From: Candidatus Merdibacter merdigallinarum
Lineage (GTDB): Bacteria; Bacillota_I; Bacilli_A; Erysipelotrichales; Erysipelotrichaceae
Direction: 5' to 3'
Length of the DNA stretch: 54,401 nucleotides
Assembly: GCA_019118705.1 (NCBI GenBank)
Contig: DWYK01000074.1
Span: 1 to 54,401, forward strand
How positions within the stretch are numbered: position 1 is the first letter of the stretch; each line of letters opens with the position of its first letter. Below are positions 39,951-48,604 of this stretch, piece by piece. Position numbers and translations under genes: made by a program. The notes under the pieces are model-generated. The model worked only from the letters and a program-made list of their open reading frames with translations, did no database searches and was not told the DNA's origin.

Positions 39951-40610
39951 ATGCAGAAGATACAGACGATCGTATGGGACTGGAACGGAACGCTGCTGGA
40001 TGATGTGGAGCTTTGCCGGCACACGATCAACCGGCTGCTGGTGAAGCGCGGGCTGAAACGGCTGGATCTGGAACAGTACCGCCGCGTCTTTCAGTTTCCG
40101 ATCATCGAATATTACCGCAAGGCCGGATTTGATCTGGAAGCGGAGCCCTTTGAGGTGCTGGCGCACGAATATATGGCGTATTATCAGCCTCGCAGCATCC
40201 AGTGCGCACTGCAGGAGGGGACACAGCAGGTGCTGAGGCTCTTTCAGCACACCGGTCTGCGGCAGGTGCTGCTGAGCGCTTCCCGGCTGGATCTGCTGGA
40301 AGAACAGCTGGCTCATTATCCGATCGAAGATCGTTTCGATCAGGTGCTGGGCATTTCGGATGTCTATGCGCATTCCAAGGCGGCGCTGGCGAAACGCTTC
40401 GTGGCACAGAGCGGACAGCCGGCGGATACCATCCTCTTTGTCGGCGACAGCGTGCATGACCATGAGGTGGCCTCTGCGGCCGGATGTCGCTGTGTGCTGG
40501 TGGCAGCCGGACACGAACACAAAGAAAAACTGCTTCGCTGCGGATGCGAAACAGTGGATCGGGTCTCAGAATTGCCCGCTTTGCTGGGAATCGTTCCAGA
40601 AGTCGGTTAG
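39951..40610 (+). CDS. HAD-superfamily hydrolase (Gph-like)
   Basis: 219 residues. Motif I is 'IVWDWNGTLLDDVELC': the nucleophile Asp is present but the second acid of D-x-D is Asn. Motif II is in 'RQVLLSASRLDLLEEQL', the Lys in 'YAHSKAALAKRF' and motif III in 'ILFVGDSVHDHEVASAAG'. The cap is helical, as in phosphoglycolate phosphatases. Phosphatase activity is likely; the substrate is unknown. ATG 39951 follows CAGGTGAGCG. The 3' end overlaps the converging helicase gene by 45 bases. Confidence 0.88.
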   Translation: MQKIQTIVWDWNGTLLDDVELCRHTINRLLVKRGLKRLDLEQYRRVFQFPIIEYYRKAGFDLEAEPFEVLAHEYMAYYQPRSIQCALQEGTQQVLRLFQHTGLRQVLLSASRLDLLEEQLAHYPIEDRFDQVLGISDVYAHSKAALAKRFVAQSGQPADTILFVGDSVHDHEVASAAGCRCVLVAAGHEHKEKLLRCGCETVDRVSELPALLGIVPEVG

Positions 40611-42908
40611 CTGCTCTTCGATCGTCAGTGCGTCCTGCACATAGCGGGCATGGCGGTAATGCGCAGGAAACAGCGAACGGTACAGTGCGCTCCCATAACG
40701 GTCATCGATCAGGACGAGGATCCCCTTGTCCTTTTTTGTGCGGATGACACGTCCCATCGCCTGTAAGACCTTGTTCATGCCGGGATAAGTGTAGGCATAA
40801 TGATAGCCGTCGACGCCCTGTTCGTTGAAGTGATCGCGGATGAAGTCGGATTCCACATTGATCTGGGGCAGGCCGACCCCGATGATGACGGCGCCGATGA
40901 GACGATCCCCGCGAAAGTCGATGCCTTCGGCGAACATGCCGCCCAGCACACAGAAATACAGCTGCCAGCCTTCCTGCTGTTCAAAGCGTTCCAGAAAGGC
41001 GTGCCGTTCTTCTTCGTTCATGCCGCTTTTCTGCAGATGGACGTGCATGTCCGGGAAATGCTGCTGAAAGAGGGCGGCACCTTCCTCCATATAGTGATAG
41101 CTGGGGAAGAAGATGATGTAGTTGCCCGGCTTTGGGTGCACGCTGTGATAGATCGTATGGACGATGGCCGGCAGGGAGAAGCGGCGATGCGGATAACGGG
41201 TGGAGATGGCATTGTGGATGAGCAGCGCGCACTGTTCCCTGCCAAAGATCGAAGGCAGGGCGACACGCTTCGCCTTCTCCTTTTCTCCCAGCAGTTCGGC
41301 ATAGTAGAGCGAGGGAGACAGGGTCGCACTGAAGTAGATGGCGCTGATGCCGTGCGCGATCCGCGCCTGGATCTGGTTGGCCGGATTCATGCAGAAGATG
41401 CGGACGCGGCAGTCCTCCTGCGATGCCGCATACCAGGTGATGAAGTTTTCATCGTAATATTCATAGACCCTGCGAAAGTCGATCAGCTGAAAATAGAGCA
41501 CGAGCACATCGGAGCGCTGTGGGAATTCCTTTTCCATCTGCAGAAAGGCGTCACACTCGTTGATGACGCTGTTCACCAGCTGGTAGAGATCCTCCATCGG
41601 TTCCTTCTGGGAGACCACGCTGTCATTGCAGCTCTTCTCCAGTCGCGCAAACGCTGTTAACAGCCGGTCGATGGCATGGGTGAGCGGTCCGGGGGCCTGC
41701 GGGATCCGCGTGCGCAGCGTTTCGACGTCGCTTCGGCACAGCTCGCTGCTGTACATGTTGCGGGCGCGGTCGACGAGATTGTGGGCCTCATCGATCAGAA
41801 AGACGTAGCGGCCCTTGTCCTCAAAATAACGGCGCAGGTAGACGGAAGGATCAAAGACATAATTATAATCACAGATGATGAGCGAAGCGTAATTGCTGGC
41901 ATCGAGCGACAGCTCAAAAGGACACAGCGTGTGTTCCTTTCCCACCCGTCGAAAACAGTCGCTGTCCAGTGCATCCTGTGTCTGTAACAGTGCATAGAGG
42001 ACCGGACGGACCCGGCCGTAGTAATTGTCCGCATACGGGCATTCCTCGCAGTTGCGCTCCTCCAGCAGGCACATCTTGTCCTTTGCGGTGAGAGAGACGC
42101 TCTTGAGCGACAGCTGCTGATCGTAGAACAGGCGCATGGTATCCCGGGCGACCTTCGCCGTCACGCTTTTGGCGCTCAGATAGAACACCTTTTCACACTT
42201 GCCTTCGCCGATCGCCTTCAAGGCGGGAAACAGCGTGGAGACGGTCTTGCCGATGCCGGTCGGCGCCTGTACCATCAGGCTGTCGTGACGAAGGATGCTC
42301 TGATAGACCCATGCGGCGAATTCCCGCTGGTGCGGCCGATAGCTTTCAAAAGGAAAGGCGATCGCTTTGGCACTCGTTTTGGCGGCGATGTGCAGATCAC
42401 GCTGCAGTACGGCCCATTTGCGGTAATTGGCGATCAGCTCTTCGTAGAAGGCGGTCAGCTCTTCTCTGGTGCGTACATGGTCAAAGTGTTTGCTCTGTCC
42501 GCTTTCCGCCTGATGATAGGTGACCCGGGCGATGAGCGATGCGCATTCCTCCTGCTGCAGCAGGTAAAAGTACGCATAGACATAACACTGAGCAAAGTGG
42601 ACGAAGATGCTGTCATCGATCTGGTCATAGGGCAGCAGCGTCGACTTGATCTCTTCGATGATGACAGGATCTTCTTTGGTGTAGATGCCGTCGGCTCTTC
42701 CTTCCACGACGATGGTGATGTCATCGCATACGCTCTCATGACGAAAGTACACCTCGCTTTGGTAACCGTCCGGGCGGCTTGCCTGCAGCTGACGGTGGAT
42801 GCGGGCCCCCAGCTGCGCACGCTGGACGCTCATGCCCGAAGAAGTGAGGCTGCCTTGCAGATAACTGGTTTCCACCAGCTCGTGGACCGAGATGCGGCAG
42901 GTAAACAT
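40566..42908 (-). CDS. PD-(D/E)xK nuclease fused to a DinG/XPD-type helicase
   Basis: 780 residues. The N-terminal 190 residues look like a RecB/Cas4-type nuclease: 'VVEGRADGIYTKEDPVIIEE' then I-K carry Asp and E-x-K. The rest is a superfamily 2 XPD-like helicase: Walker A 'MVQAPTGIGKTVSTLFPALK', the FeS-cluster cysteines 'DKMCLLEERNCEECPY' and 'HTLCPFELS', the DEAH box 'FLIDEAHNLVDRARNMY', and motif VI 'QAMGRVIRTKKDKG'. It should unwind and perhaps nick DNA in repair. ATG 42908 with AAAGGATG is chosen over a longer frame to 42950. It stands alone and converges on the HAD gene. Confidence 0.9.
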   Translation of the reverse strand: MFTCRISVHELVETSYLQGSLTSSGMSVQRAQLGARIHRQLQASRPDGYQSEVYFRHESVCDDITIVVEGRADGIYTKEDPVIIEEIKSTLLPYDQIDDSIFVHFAQCYVYAYFYLLQQEECASLIARVTYHQAESGQSKHFDHVRTREELTAFYEELIANYRKWAVLQRDLHIAAKTSAKAIAFPFESYRPHQREFAAWVYQSILRHDSLMVQAPTGIGKTVSTLFPALKAIGEGKCEKVFYLSAKSVTAKVARDTMRLFYDQQLSLKSVSLTAKDKMCLLEERNCEECPYADNYYGRVRPVLYALLQTQDALDSDCFRRVGKEHTLCPFELSLDASNYASLIICDYNYVFDPSVYLRRYFEDKGRYVFLIDEAHNLVDRARNMYSSELCRSDVETLRTRIPQAPGPLTHAIDRLLTAFARLEKSCNDSVVSQKEPMEDLYQLVNSVINECDAFLQMEKEFPQRSDVLVLYFQLIDFRRVYEYYDENFITWYAASQEDCRVRIFCMNPANQIQARIAHGISAIYFSATLSPSLYYAELLGEKEKAKRVALPSIFGREQCALLIHNAISTRYPHRRFSLPAIVHTIYHSVHPKPGNYIIFFPSYHYMEEGAALFQQHFPDMHVHLQKSGMNEEERHAFLERFEQQEGWQLYFCVLGGMFAEGIDFRGDRLIGAVIIGVGLPQINVESDFIRDHFNEQGVDGYHYAYTYPGMNKVLQAMGRVIRTKKDKGILVLIDDRYGSALYRSLFPAHYRHARYVQDALTIEEQLTDFWNDSQQSGQF

Positions 42909-42965
42909 AGCGTCATCCTTTCTGTATCTGACTATCCATAAGTTTACCACATTTTCTCGGGGATA

Positions 42966-42974
42966 TGGTATACT
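42966..42974 (+). promoter_or_regulatory. Extended -10 promoter of the pseudouridine synthase gene
   Basis: TG-G-TATACT, 17 bases before ATG 42992; a TTTACC 17-20 bases further up is a poor -35. Confidence 0.5.
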
Positions 42975-42991
42975 ATTGCAAGGTGATCCCC

Positions 42992-43942
42992 ATGAAAGAA
43001 ATTATCATCAACCACAATGACCAGGGACAGCGCACCGACCGTTTTCTGATGAAGATGTTCCCTTCGCTTCCCAAAGGCACGCTGTACAAGGCCATCCGCA
43101 ACAAGAAGATCAAGGTCAACCGCAAGCGCTGTACCATCGATCAGCGGCTGTGTGAAGGAGATGTGGTCCAGCTGTTTCTGCCGCCGCAGCTGCTGAGCGA
43201 GAAGGAGGCGGACTGGTCCTTTCTGCAGGTTCCCAAGGCGCTGACGATCGTCTATGAGGATGCGCAGGTGCTCATCCTGGACAAGCCGGTCGGTCTGCGC
43301 GCACAAAGTGACCGGGCACAGGTGCAGGATTGTGTGGTCAGCCGTCTGCGGCATTATCTCTATGCGGCAGGCGCATATGATCCAGGGGATGAACAGAGCT
43401 TCTCTCCGGCCATCTGTCACCGTCTGGACCGCAATACGCGCGGTCTGCTGGTGGCGGCCAAAACGGCCGATGCGCTGCGGGAGATGAATGCGGCGATCCG
43501 CGAGCACCGGGTGCACAAGCGCTATCTGGCCTGTGTGGAAGGCGTGATGGAGCCGGCGCAGGGCGAGGTGGTGCTGCATCATCGCAAGGAAGGCACACAG
43601 GCCGTCCTCTTTGAACGGCCACATCCGGGCACACAGCCATGCCGGCTGCGCTATCGAACGCTTCGTTCGCTCGCTTCGCGAACGCTCATCGAGGTAGAAC
43701 TGCACAGCGGAAAGTTTCATCAGATCCGCGCCATGTTCGCTTATCTGCATCATCCGCTCGTCGGTGATGTGAAGTATGGCGGCACCCCGCAGAAGGGCCA
43801 TCAGGCACTGACTGCCTATGCGCTCTCTTTCTCTTTTCCACTGACCAGCGTGCTGGCTGCGCTCGACGGCCATACGGTCGCCCTTTCCATCGACGATGTC
43901 CTCACAGCGTGGAAAGCGGAGGGACTTTGGACAGAAGACTGA
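42992..43942 (+). CDS. RluA-family 23S rRNA/tRNA pseudouridine synthase
   Basis: 316 residues. An S4 domain ('QRTDRFLMKMFPSLPKGTLY', 'IKVNRKRCTIDQRLCEGDVV') precedes the synthase domain with the catalytic Asp in 'ICHRLDRNTRGLLVAAKT', then 'HKRYLACVEG' and 'LHSGKFHQIRAMFAYLHHPL'. This is the RluC/RluD group; which uridines are modified is unclear. The SD is AAGGTGAT. A perfect palindromic terminator starts at the stop. Confidence 0.93.
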   Translation: MKEIIINHNDQGQRTDRFLMKMFPSLPKGTLYKAIRNKKIKVNRKRCTIDQRLCEGDVVQLFLPPQLLSEKEADWSFLQVPKALTIVYEDAQVLILDKPVGLRAQSDRAQVQDCVVSRLRHYLYAAGAYDPGDEQSFSPAICHRLDRNTRGLLVAAKTADALREMNAAIREHRVHKRYLACVEGVMEPAQGEVVLHHRKEGTQAVLFERPHPGTQPCRLRYRTLRSLASRTLIEVELHSGKFHQIRAMFAYLHHPLVGDVKYGGTPQKGHQALTAYALSFSFPLTSVLAALDGHTVALSIDDVLTAWKAEGLWTED

Positions 43943-43968
43943 CACATGGCATGCCATGTGTTTTTTTT
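43942..43968 (+). terminator. Terminator after the pseudouridine synthase gene
   Basis: ACACATGGC-AT-GCCATGTGT, a perfect palindrome followed by eight T residues. Confidence 0.92.
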
Positions 43969-44029
43969 CTGTCTTTGCGACAGCATTCTCCTTTCTGTTT
44001 CGATAAGATGAAACAAAGGAGGCGAAAAG

Positions 44030-44629
44030 ATGAAGACGATCCTCGCTTTGTTGTGGGTGTTTTCCGCCGTCGTCCGGCCATCGGGGCACTGGGAGGTGCT
44101 GACCCCTGTGCTCATCAGCCGGCAGCCGGGAATCACCGTGACCCAGACGCTGACGCCGATCGACCACAGCAATCGTTTTACGGTGGAACTGGAGGTGGCG
44201 ATGGAGGAGGAACTGCTGTCGCTGCAGCAGGAGGCCTTCGCCACGGAAACGATGGTCCTGCATCCCTCGATCGTCCGCACCGCATCCCCCGCACCGCTGG
44301 AGAAGCGCGAAGCGCTGGAATACCTGGGAAGGCTGCGCTTCGTTCTTTGTGAAGATGTCGTGCTGGCGGGATCGCTGCCGGAAAACTGTGAAGCGATCGA
44401 TGCGAACGCCCTGTGCTGGGATGTGTTTGCACAGATGCGCCGGGAGAACAGCACTTCGGTCTCCATCTCCTTTGGGATCGAAGTGCGTGCGCCCCGCACA
44501 CGCTATGGATCTGAAACCGGCAACCTCATTCAGCTGCAGAGCACGCTGGTGTACGCAGGAAAGCTGCAGGAAGATGTGGCCGATCTGTATCGTCTGGATC
44601 TCGCCGGGGCAAAGGTGCGTTTTCAGTGA
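44030..44629 (+). CDS. Exported protein of unknown function
   Basis: 199 residues. A short hydrophobic N-terminus ('MKTILALLWVFSAVV') may be a signal peptide or weak anchor. The rest is mixed alpha/beta: 'HWEVLTPVLISRQPGITVTQ', 'RFTVELEVAMEEELLSLQQE', 'FVLCEDVVLAGSLPENCEAI' and 'FGIEVRAPRTRYG'. Two or three cysteines, no enzyme motif. The SD is excellent (AAAGGAGGCG). It lies 49 bases before the D,D-carboxypeptidase gene, so it is probably co-transcribed with dacF. The longer open frame on the opposite strand is judged a shadow. Confidence 0.7.
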   Translation: MKTILALLWVFSAVVRPSGHWEVLTPVLISRQPGITVTQTLTPIDHSNRFTVELEVAMEEELLSLQQEAFATETMVLHPSIVRTASPAPLEKREALEYLGRLRFVLCEDVVLAGSLPENCEAIDANALCWDVFAQMRRENSTSVSISFGIEVRAPRTRYGSETGNLIQLQSTLVYAGKLQEDVADLYRLDLAGAKVRFQ

Positions 44630-44678
44630 AGATCGGGCATGAAGCGCCCCTCTGTCGCATACGGTGTTAGTGAGGTCG

Positions 44679-45857
44679 ATGCACATGATAAAAAAATGCA
44701 GCATATTCCTGTTTGCCGTTCTCTGGCTGTTGCTGGGACTGCCGGTGAACGCGAGCGGATCCACTGCGGTGGTCAGCGAAGAAGCGCTGTGCGATCAGGC
44801 GAAAGGCGCCTATCTGATGGAAGCGAGCAGCGGACGGGCGATCTATGCGAAAAATGCCGAGGAGAAGCTGTACCCGGCTTCCATGACGAAGATGATGGGC
44901 CTGCTGCTGATCTATGAACAGCTGAATGCCGGCTCGCTGCAGCTGAGCGACATGGTGACGACCAGTGAGACTGCCGCCGGCATGGGCGGATCCCAGGTGT
45001 ATCTGGAAGTCGGTGAGACGATGAGCGTGGAGGATCTGCTGAAAAGCATCTGCATCGCATCGGCGAATGACGCGATGGTGGCGATGGCGGAAAAGATCGG
45101 CGGCACGCATGCGGGCTTTGTGGAGATGATGAACGCAAAAGCGAAAGAGCTGGGGCTCGTCAACACGCATTTCACCAATGCCAGCGGTCTGCACGATCCG
45201 GACCATTACAGCTGTCCCAGAGACATGGCGATCATCGGCGCCGCCCTGTTAGCGGAAGGCGGTGAGGATCTGCTGGCCATCACATCCACCTACGATGCGT
45301 ATATCCGTGAAGACAGCGACCAGCAGTTCTGGCTCGTCAACACCAACAAGCTCATCAAACAGCTGGAGGGAGCCGATGGCCTCAAGACCGGATATACCTC
45401 ACAGGCCGGCAGCTGCATCACGCTGAGCGCCAGACGAAACGGGCTTCGCCTGATCGGCGTCGTCATGGGCGAGCCGGATGGCAAGACCCGTAACCAGGAA
45501 GTCAGCGAACTGATGGAATACGGCTTTGCCCGCTTTGAACAGAAACAGCTCTACCAGAAAGGGGAGCAGGTCGATACGCTGGTCAACGAAAAGGGAAATC
45601 CGCCGACCATGCCGCTGGTCACCATGGAAGATGCCTGCTATGTCGTGGAAAAAGGAAAGGAGTCGACGGTGGTCCGCAAGGAACTGCAGATCACACAGGA
45701 TGCGCCGCCGTATGATCCCGACACATCCTGCGCACAGCTGATCGTGACGATGAGCGACGGCTATCGCTTCAGTGTCCCGCTGAGCGTGAAGAAAGAGGTA
45801 CAGAGGGCTTCTTATCTCGATCTGTGGATCCGTTCGTTTCGACAGATGCTCGCCTGA
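44679..45857 (+). CDS. dacF: D-alanyl-D-alanine carboxypeptidase (DacF-like)
   Basis: 392 residues. Signal peptide, then the S11 peptidase domain with 'LYPASMTKMMGLLLIYEQ' (S-x-x-K), 'CIASANDAMVAMA' (S-x-N) and 'GLKTGYTSQAGSCITL' (K-T-G), and a C-terminal PBP5-C beta domain with an amphipathic end, 'LDLWIRSFRQMLA', for membrane contact. Trims the terminal D-amino acid of stem peptides. ATG 44679 follows GTGAGG; GTG 44664 and ATG 44685 are alternatives. It precedes spoIIAA-AB-sigF as in Bacillus, but a terminator overlaps its 3' end. Confidence 0.93.
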   Translation: MHMIKKCSIFLFAVLWLLLGLPVNASGSTAVVSEEALCDQAKGAYLMEASSGRAIYAKNAEEKLYPASMTKMMGLLLIYEQLNAGSLQLSDMVTTSETAAGMGGSQVYLEVGETMSVEDLLKSICIASANDAMVAMAEKIGGTHAGFVEMMNAKAKELGLVNTHFTNASGLHDPDHYSCPRDMAIIGAALLAEGGEDLLAITSTYDAYIREDSDQQFWLVNTNKLIKQLEGADGLKTGYTSQAGSCITLSARRNGLRLIGVVMGEPDGKTRNQEVSELMEYGFARFEQKQLYQKGEQVDTLVNEKGNPPTMPLVTMEDACYVVEKGKESTVVRKELQITQDAPPYDPDTSCAQLIVTMSDGYRFSVPLSVKKEVQRASYLDLWIRSFRQMLA

Positions 45858-45875
45858 TGCGACATCTGTCTTTTT
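45841..45875 (+). terminator. Terminator overlapping the 3' end of dacF
   Basis: GACAGATG (45841-45848, inside dacF) pairs exactly with CATCTGTC (45863-45870), followed by TTTTTC. No clear sigma-A or forespore promoter was recognised by eye between it and spoIIAA. Confidence 0.75.
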
Positions 45876-45984
45876 CTTTGCCGAATGCTGTCGAACGCTT
45901 TTTCTGCAGGATCCGGTCTATCTTTGTCGAAGAAATCCATCCGCGGACACTTTCATGGTAGAGTGGTGTGCGGGAGGGTTTGCT

Positions 45985-46302
45985 ATGAAGTATGAGCAGG
46001 AGCAGGAGGTTCTCCGTTTTTCTTTTGAGGGAGAATTTGACAATCTCAGCGTGATGCGCATCAAGGACGAAAGCATCGCGCTCATCGAGCGCTTTCGCCC
46101 CAAGGTGCTGAAGCTGGACTTTGCCGATGTCACCTTCGTGGACAGCAGCGGCATCGGCTATGTGCTGGCGCGCTATCAGCAGCTGCGCAAATGGCAGGGA
46201 GAAGTCGTTCTCTGCAATCTGACGCGCCTGAATCAGACGATCTTTGAGATGAGCGGGATCTTTCAGATCATCCGGTATGAGAAAAGCGAGGGAAGAAAAT
46301 GA
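45985..46302 (+). CDS. spoIIAA: Anti-sigma F factor antagonist SpoIIAA
   Basis: 105 residues, STAS domain. The phosphorylatable Ser lies in 'VTFVDSSGIGYVLARYQ'. Unphosphorylated SpoIIAA frees sigma F from SpoIIAB in the forespore. ATG 45985 follows GGGAGGG; the frame is open upstream to 45955 but without an SD. It overlaps spoIIAB by 4 bases. Confidence 0.95.
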   Translation: MKYEQEQEVLRFSFEGEFDNLSVMRIKDESIALIERFRPKVLKLDFADVTFVDSSGIGYVLARYQQLRKWQGEVVLCNLTRLNQTIFEMSGIFQIIRYEKSEGRK

Positions 46303-46715
46303 ATGAAATGAAGCTGGTATTTAAAAGCAGGCTGGAAAATGAGGTGTTTGCCCGCACGAGCGTGGTCGCCTTTCTGGCACCGCTGCATCTGTCGATGGAG
46401 ACGCTCATGGAGATCAAGACGATCATTGCGGAAGGTGTGGTCAATGCGATGATCCACGGATATGAGGGAAAGGAAGAAGGGGACGTCTATCTGGAGGTCT
46501 GCTATGACGAGGAGATCGTCATCATCGACCTTTACGATCAGGGCTGTGGCATCGCCGACATCGAAACGGCGATGCAGCCATTATATACGAGCCGTCAGGA
46601 CCTGGAGAGAAGCGGGATGGGATTTACGATCATGCAGAGCTTTGCGGATGTCTTTCGCGTAGAATCGACACCGGGCGTCGGGACCAGCCTGCACATGGAA
46701 AAGAAGCTTTCGTGA
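46299..46715 (+). CDS. spoIIAB: Anti-sigma F factor SpoIIAB
   Basis: 138 residues, GHKL kinase. N-box 'GVVNAMIHGYEGK', G1 box 'LYDQGCGIADIETAM', G2-type 'LERSGMGFTIMQSF'. It holds sigma F and phosphorylates SpoIIAA. It overlaps sigF by 4 bases (GTGA), matching the conserved spoIIA operon. Confidence 0.95.
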   Translation: MNEMKLVFKSRLENEVFARTSVVAFLAPLHLSMETLMEIKTIIAEGVVNAMIHGYEGKEEGDVYLEVCYDEEIVIIDLYDQGCGIADIETAMQPLYTSRQDLERSGMGFTIMQSFADVFRVESTPGVGTSLHMEKKLS

Positions 46716-47440
46716 AACTGGAAGATCTGAGCAACGAGGCGCTCATCGAAGCGATCCAGCGCGGCGACAAGGAAGCCAAGGACGTCTTCGTCCGCCGCAA
46801 TCAGGCGCTGGTCTATGCACTGGCGAAACGCTTTTCCTCTTCCCGCATCCCCTTTGAGGAGCTGGTGCAGATCGGCTGTGTCGGCCTGATGAAGGCGCTC
46901 AACCACTTTGACCTCAGCTATCAGGTGAAGTTTTCCACGTATGCGGTCCCGATCATCCTGGGGGAGATCAAGCGGTTTTTCCGTGATGACGGCGCCATGC
47001 GCATCTCACGTTCGGTGAAGGAGAGCTATCTGCAGATGCTGAAGGTGCAGGAGCAGCTGCAGCAGAAGCTCGGCCGCAAGGTGAGCTATGAAGAGATCGC
47101 CGAAGCCTGTGAACTGGATGTGGCGGATGTCATCCTGGCATTTGAAGCCAATCAGTTTACGCTTTCCTTTGATGAGGTGATCTATGAGAATGACGGATCC
47201 CCGATCGTCCTGCAGGACAAGGTGGCGGATGAACGTTCAGGCGATGTGACCCTGCAGGTCTCCCTGCGCCAGGAGATCGCCCGATTGCCGCAGCGGGAAC
47301 AGCTGCTGTTGCATTACCGCTATGATCTGGGGATGAAGCAGGAAGAGATCGCCCAACGCTTACAGGTATCGCAGGTACAGGTATCCCGGCTGGAACGCAA
47401 GGTGCTCTCCAAACTGAAAACGCGTCTGGTACATGTGTAG
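46712..47440 (+). CDS. sigF: RNA polymerase sigma-F factor
   Basis: 242 residues, GTG start inside spoIIAB. Region 2 'IPFEELVQIGCVGLMKALNH' and 'FSTYAVPIILGEIKRFFRDD', region 3 'KLGRKVSYEEIAEACELDV' and region 4 'RYDLGMKQEEIAQRLQVSQV' are intact. First forespore-specific sigma factor; with SpoIIAA/AB it indicates that the organism belongs to a sporulating lineage. The operon ends here, and an extended -10 promoter follows. Confidence 0.96.
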   Translation: MKLEDLSNEALIEAIQRGDKEAKDVFVRRNQALVYALAKRFSSSRIPFEELVQIGCVGLMKALNHFDLSYQVKFSTYAVPIILGEIKRFFRDDGAMRISRSVKESYLQMLKVQEQLQQKLGRKVSYEEIAEACELDVADVILAFEANQFTLSFDEVIYENDGSPIVLQDKVADERSGDVTLQVSLRQEIARLPQREQLLLHYRYDLGMKQEEIAQRLQVSQVQVSRLERKVLSKLKTRLVHV

Positions 47441-47446
47441 CGGACA

Positions 47447-47455
47447 TGTTATAAT
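47447..47455 (+). promoter_or_regulatory. Extended -10 promoter of the 47486 gene
   Basis: TG-T-TATAAT, 30 bases before the GTG start; it overlaps a small ACATGT repeat at the sigF 3' end. No good -35. Confidence 0.55.
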
Positions 47456-47485
47456 GAGGGGCGAAACAGAAATGAGGGATGTTTT

Positions 47486-48544
47486 GTGAACTGTAAACAC
47501 CGAATTCAGCGGTTCTGGGATCATTTTATGTCCGAGCGTGCTCAGCTGGAAGAAGCGCTTCGAAGCAGTCAGGAGGATCAAAGCGAAGATCTCATCCGTG
47601 AGCTCAATGTGCGACTGGAGACCATCTGCGGCTGTCCGCTGTTCATCGAATACAACGAAGACGGCTTTTTTGAGATGACATTTGACACCGGTCCCAACAA
47701 GACCGTACAGTACATCACGGAGCTGATGAAGCAGTGTGCACCGAAAGAACTGGTGGAAGACTGGATCATCAACAGCTGGTTACCGCCGTTCTCCGCAAAG
47801 GCGAAAAATGCCCGGCTGCGCATCAAGGACAAGGTCTACACCGGAGCGGACTTTACCGTTTTCTATGAGATCGATGATACGAACCGCGTCCTGCATGTGA
47901 GCGTCTACTGTCCGGGATTTGCGGATATCGCCGATGAGGAGCGCAAGCGGGACATGTCCGCCTACATGCTGGAACTGTTTTTGGGCGAGCTGGAGCTGGA
48001 AGCGCGCATCGCATCGGTCACGGCCGTTGACAAGCCGCTCAGCGACAGTGAAAACTTCTGTCTGCTGCCAAACTTCTACGAGGATGTCTGCGACATCGTC
48101 ATCGACCGGGAGTGGCTGGAATACCGGGAACCGACCAACATCTACATGGCGTACAAGATCAATGAAGAGGGAAGTGACGATCGCCTGCGCAAGGATATGA
48201 AGCTGATCGTTACGACCAACTCGCTGCTGCAGGAAGAACTGCTGCAGAAGAATTATGATTCCTGCCTGGATTTCCGCGATAAAGGCGGAGAATATGGCTA
48301 TCTGTATTACGAGAATCCTTACGAAGATGAAAAAAGCGCGCTCATCCGTCAGACGATGGAAAAAAAGATCGATGAGCTGTTGCAGCCGCTGGCCATCGCC
48401 CGTACGATCGGCGGTGCGATCGGCACCCGCTACTCTTACATCGATGTGGCTATCTTCGACAAAGATGCCTTTGCCATCGTGCTGGAGGATCTTCGTTCCA
48501 AGATCAGCTTTGATCTGCGCTATCAGCCATATCTGGAAGAATGA
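47486..48544 (+). CDS. Conserved-looking cytoplasmic protein of unknown function
   Basis: 352 residues, acidic, without signal peptide or membrane segment. It opens with a helix-rich region ('RAQLEEALRSSQEDQSEDLI'), followed by 'CPLFIEYNEDGFFEMTFDTG' and 'FADIADEERKRDMSAYMLEL'. The C-terminal part includes 'GEYGYLYYENPYEDEKSALI' and ends 'IGGAIGTRYSYIDVAIFDKD'. The build loosely recalls DUF695/DUF600-type proteins, but I do not recognise the family. The start is GTG 47486 after GAGGGAT. It has its own promoter and terminator. Confidence 0.75.
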   Translation: MNCKHRIQRFWDHFMSERAQLEEALRSSQEDQSEDLIRELNVRLETICGCPLFIEYNEDGFFEMTFDTGPNKTVQYITELMKQCAPKELVEDWIINSWLPPFSAKAKNARLRIKDKVYTGADFTVFYEIDDTNRVLHVSVYCPGFADIADEERKRDMSAYMLELFLGELELEARIASVTAVDKPLSDSENFCLLPNFYEDVCDIVIDREWLEYREPTNIYMAYKINEEGSDDRLRKDMKLIVTTNSLLQEELLQKNYDSCLDFRDKGGEYGYLYYENPYEDEKSALIRQTMEKKIDELLQPLAIARTIGGAIGTRYSYIDVAIFDKDAFAIVLEDLRSKISFDLRYQPYLEE

Positions 48545-48583
48545 CACATGGAGAGCTGACAGTGTGCAGAATGTGTATCTGCT

Positions 48584-48604
48584 GAGAGCTGCGGCTCTCT
48601 TTTT
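48584..48604 (+). terminator. Terminator after the 47486 gene
   Basis: GAGAGC-TGCG-GCTCTC followed by TTTTT. Confidence 0.85.

Noticed and set aside
42944-44764. 606-codon open frame on the minus strand
   Set aside because: It covers the pseudouridine synthase, which has complete motifs on the plus strand, and the exported-protein gene with an excellent SD. Its translation has no recognisable domain and looks like the mirror of codon bias.
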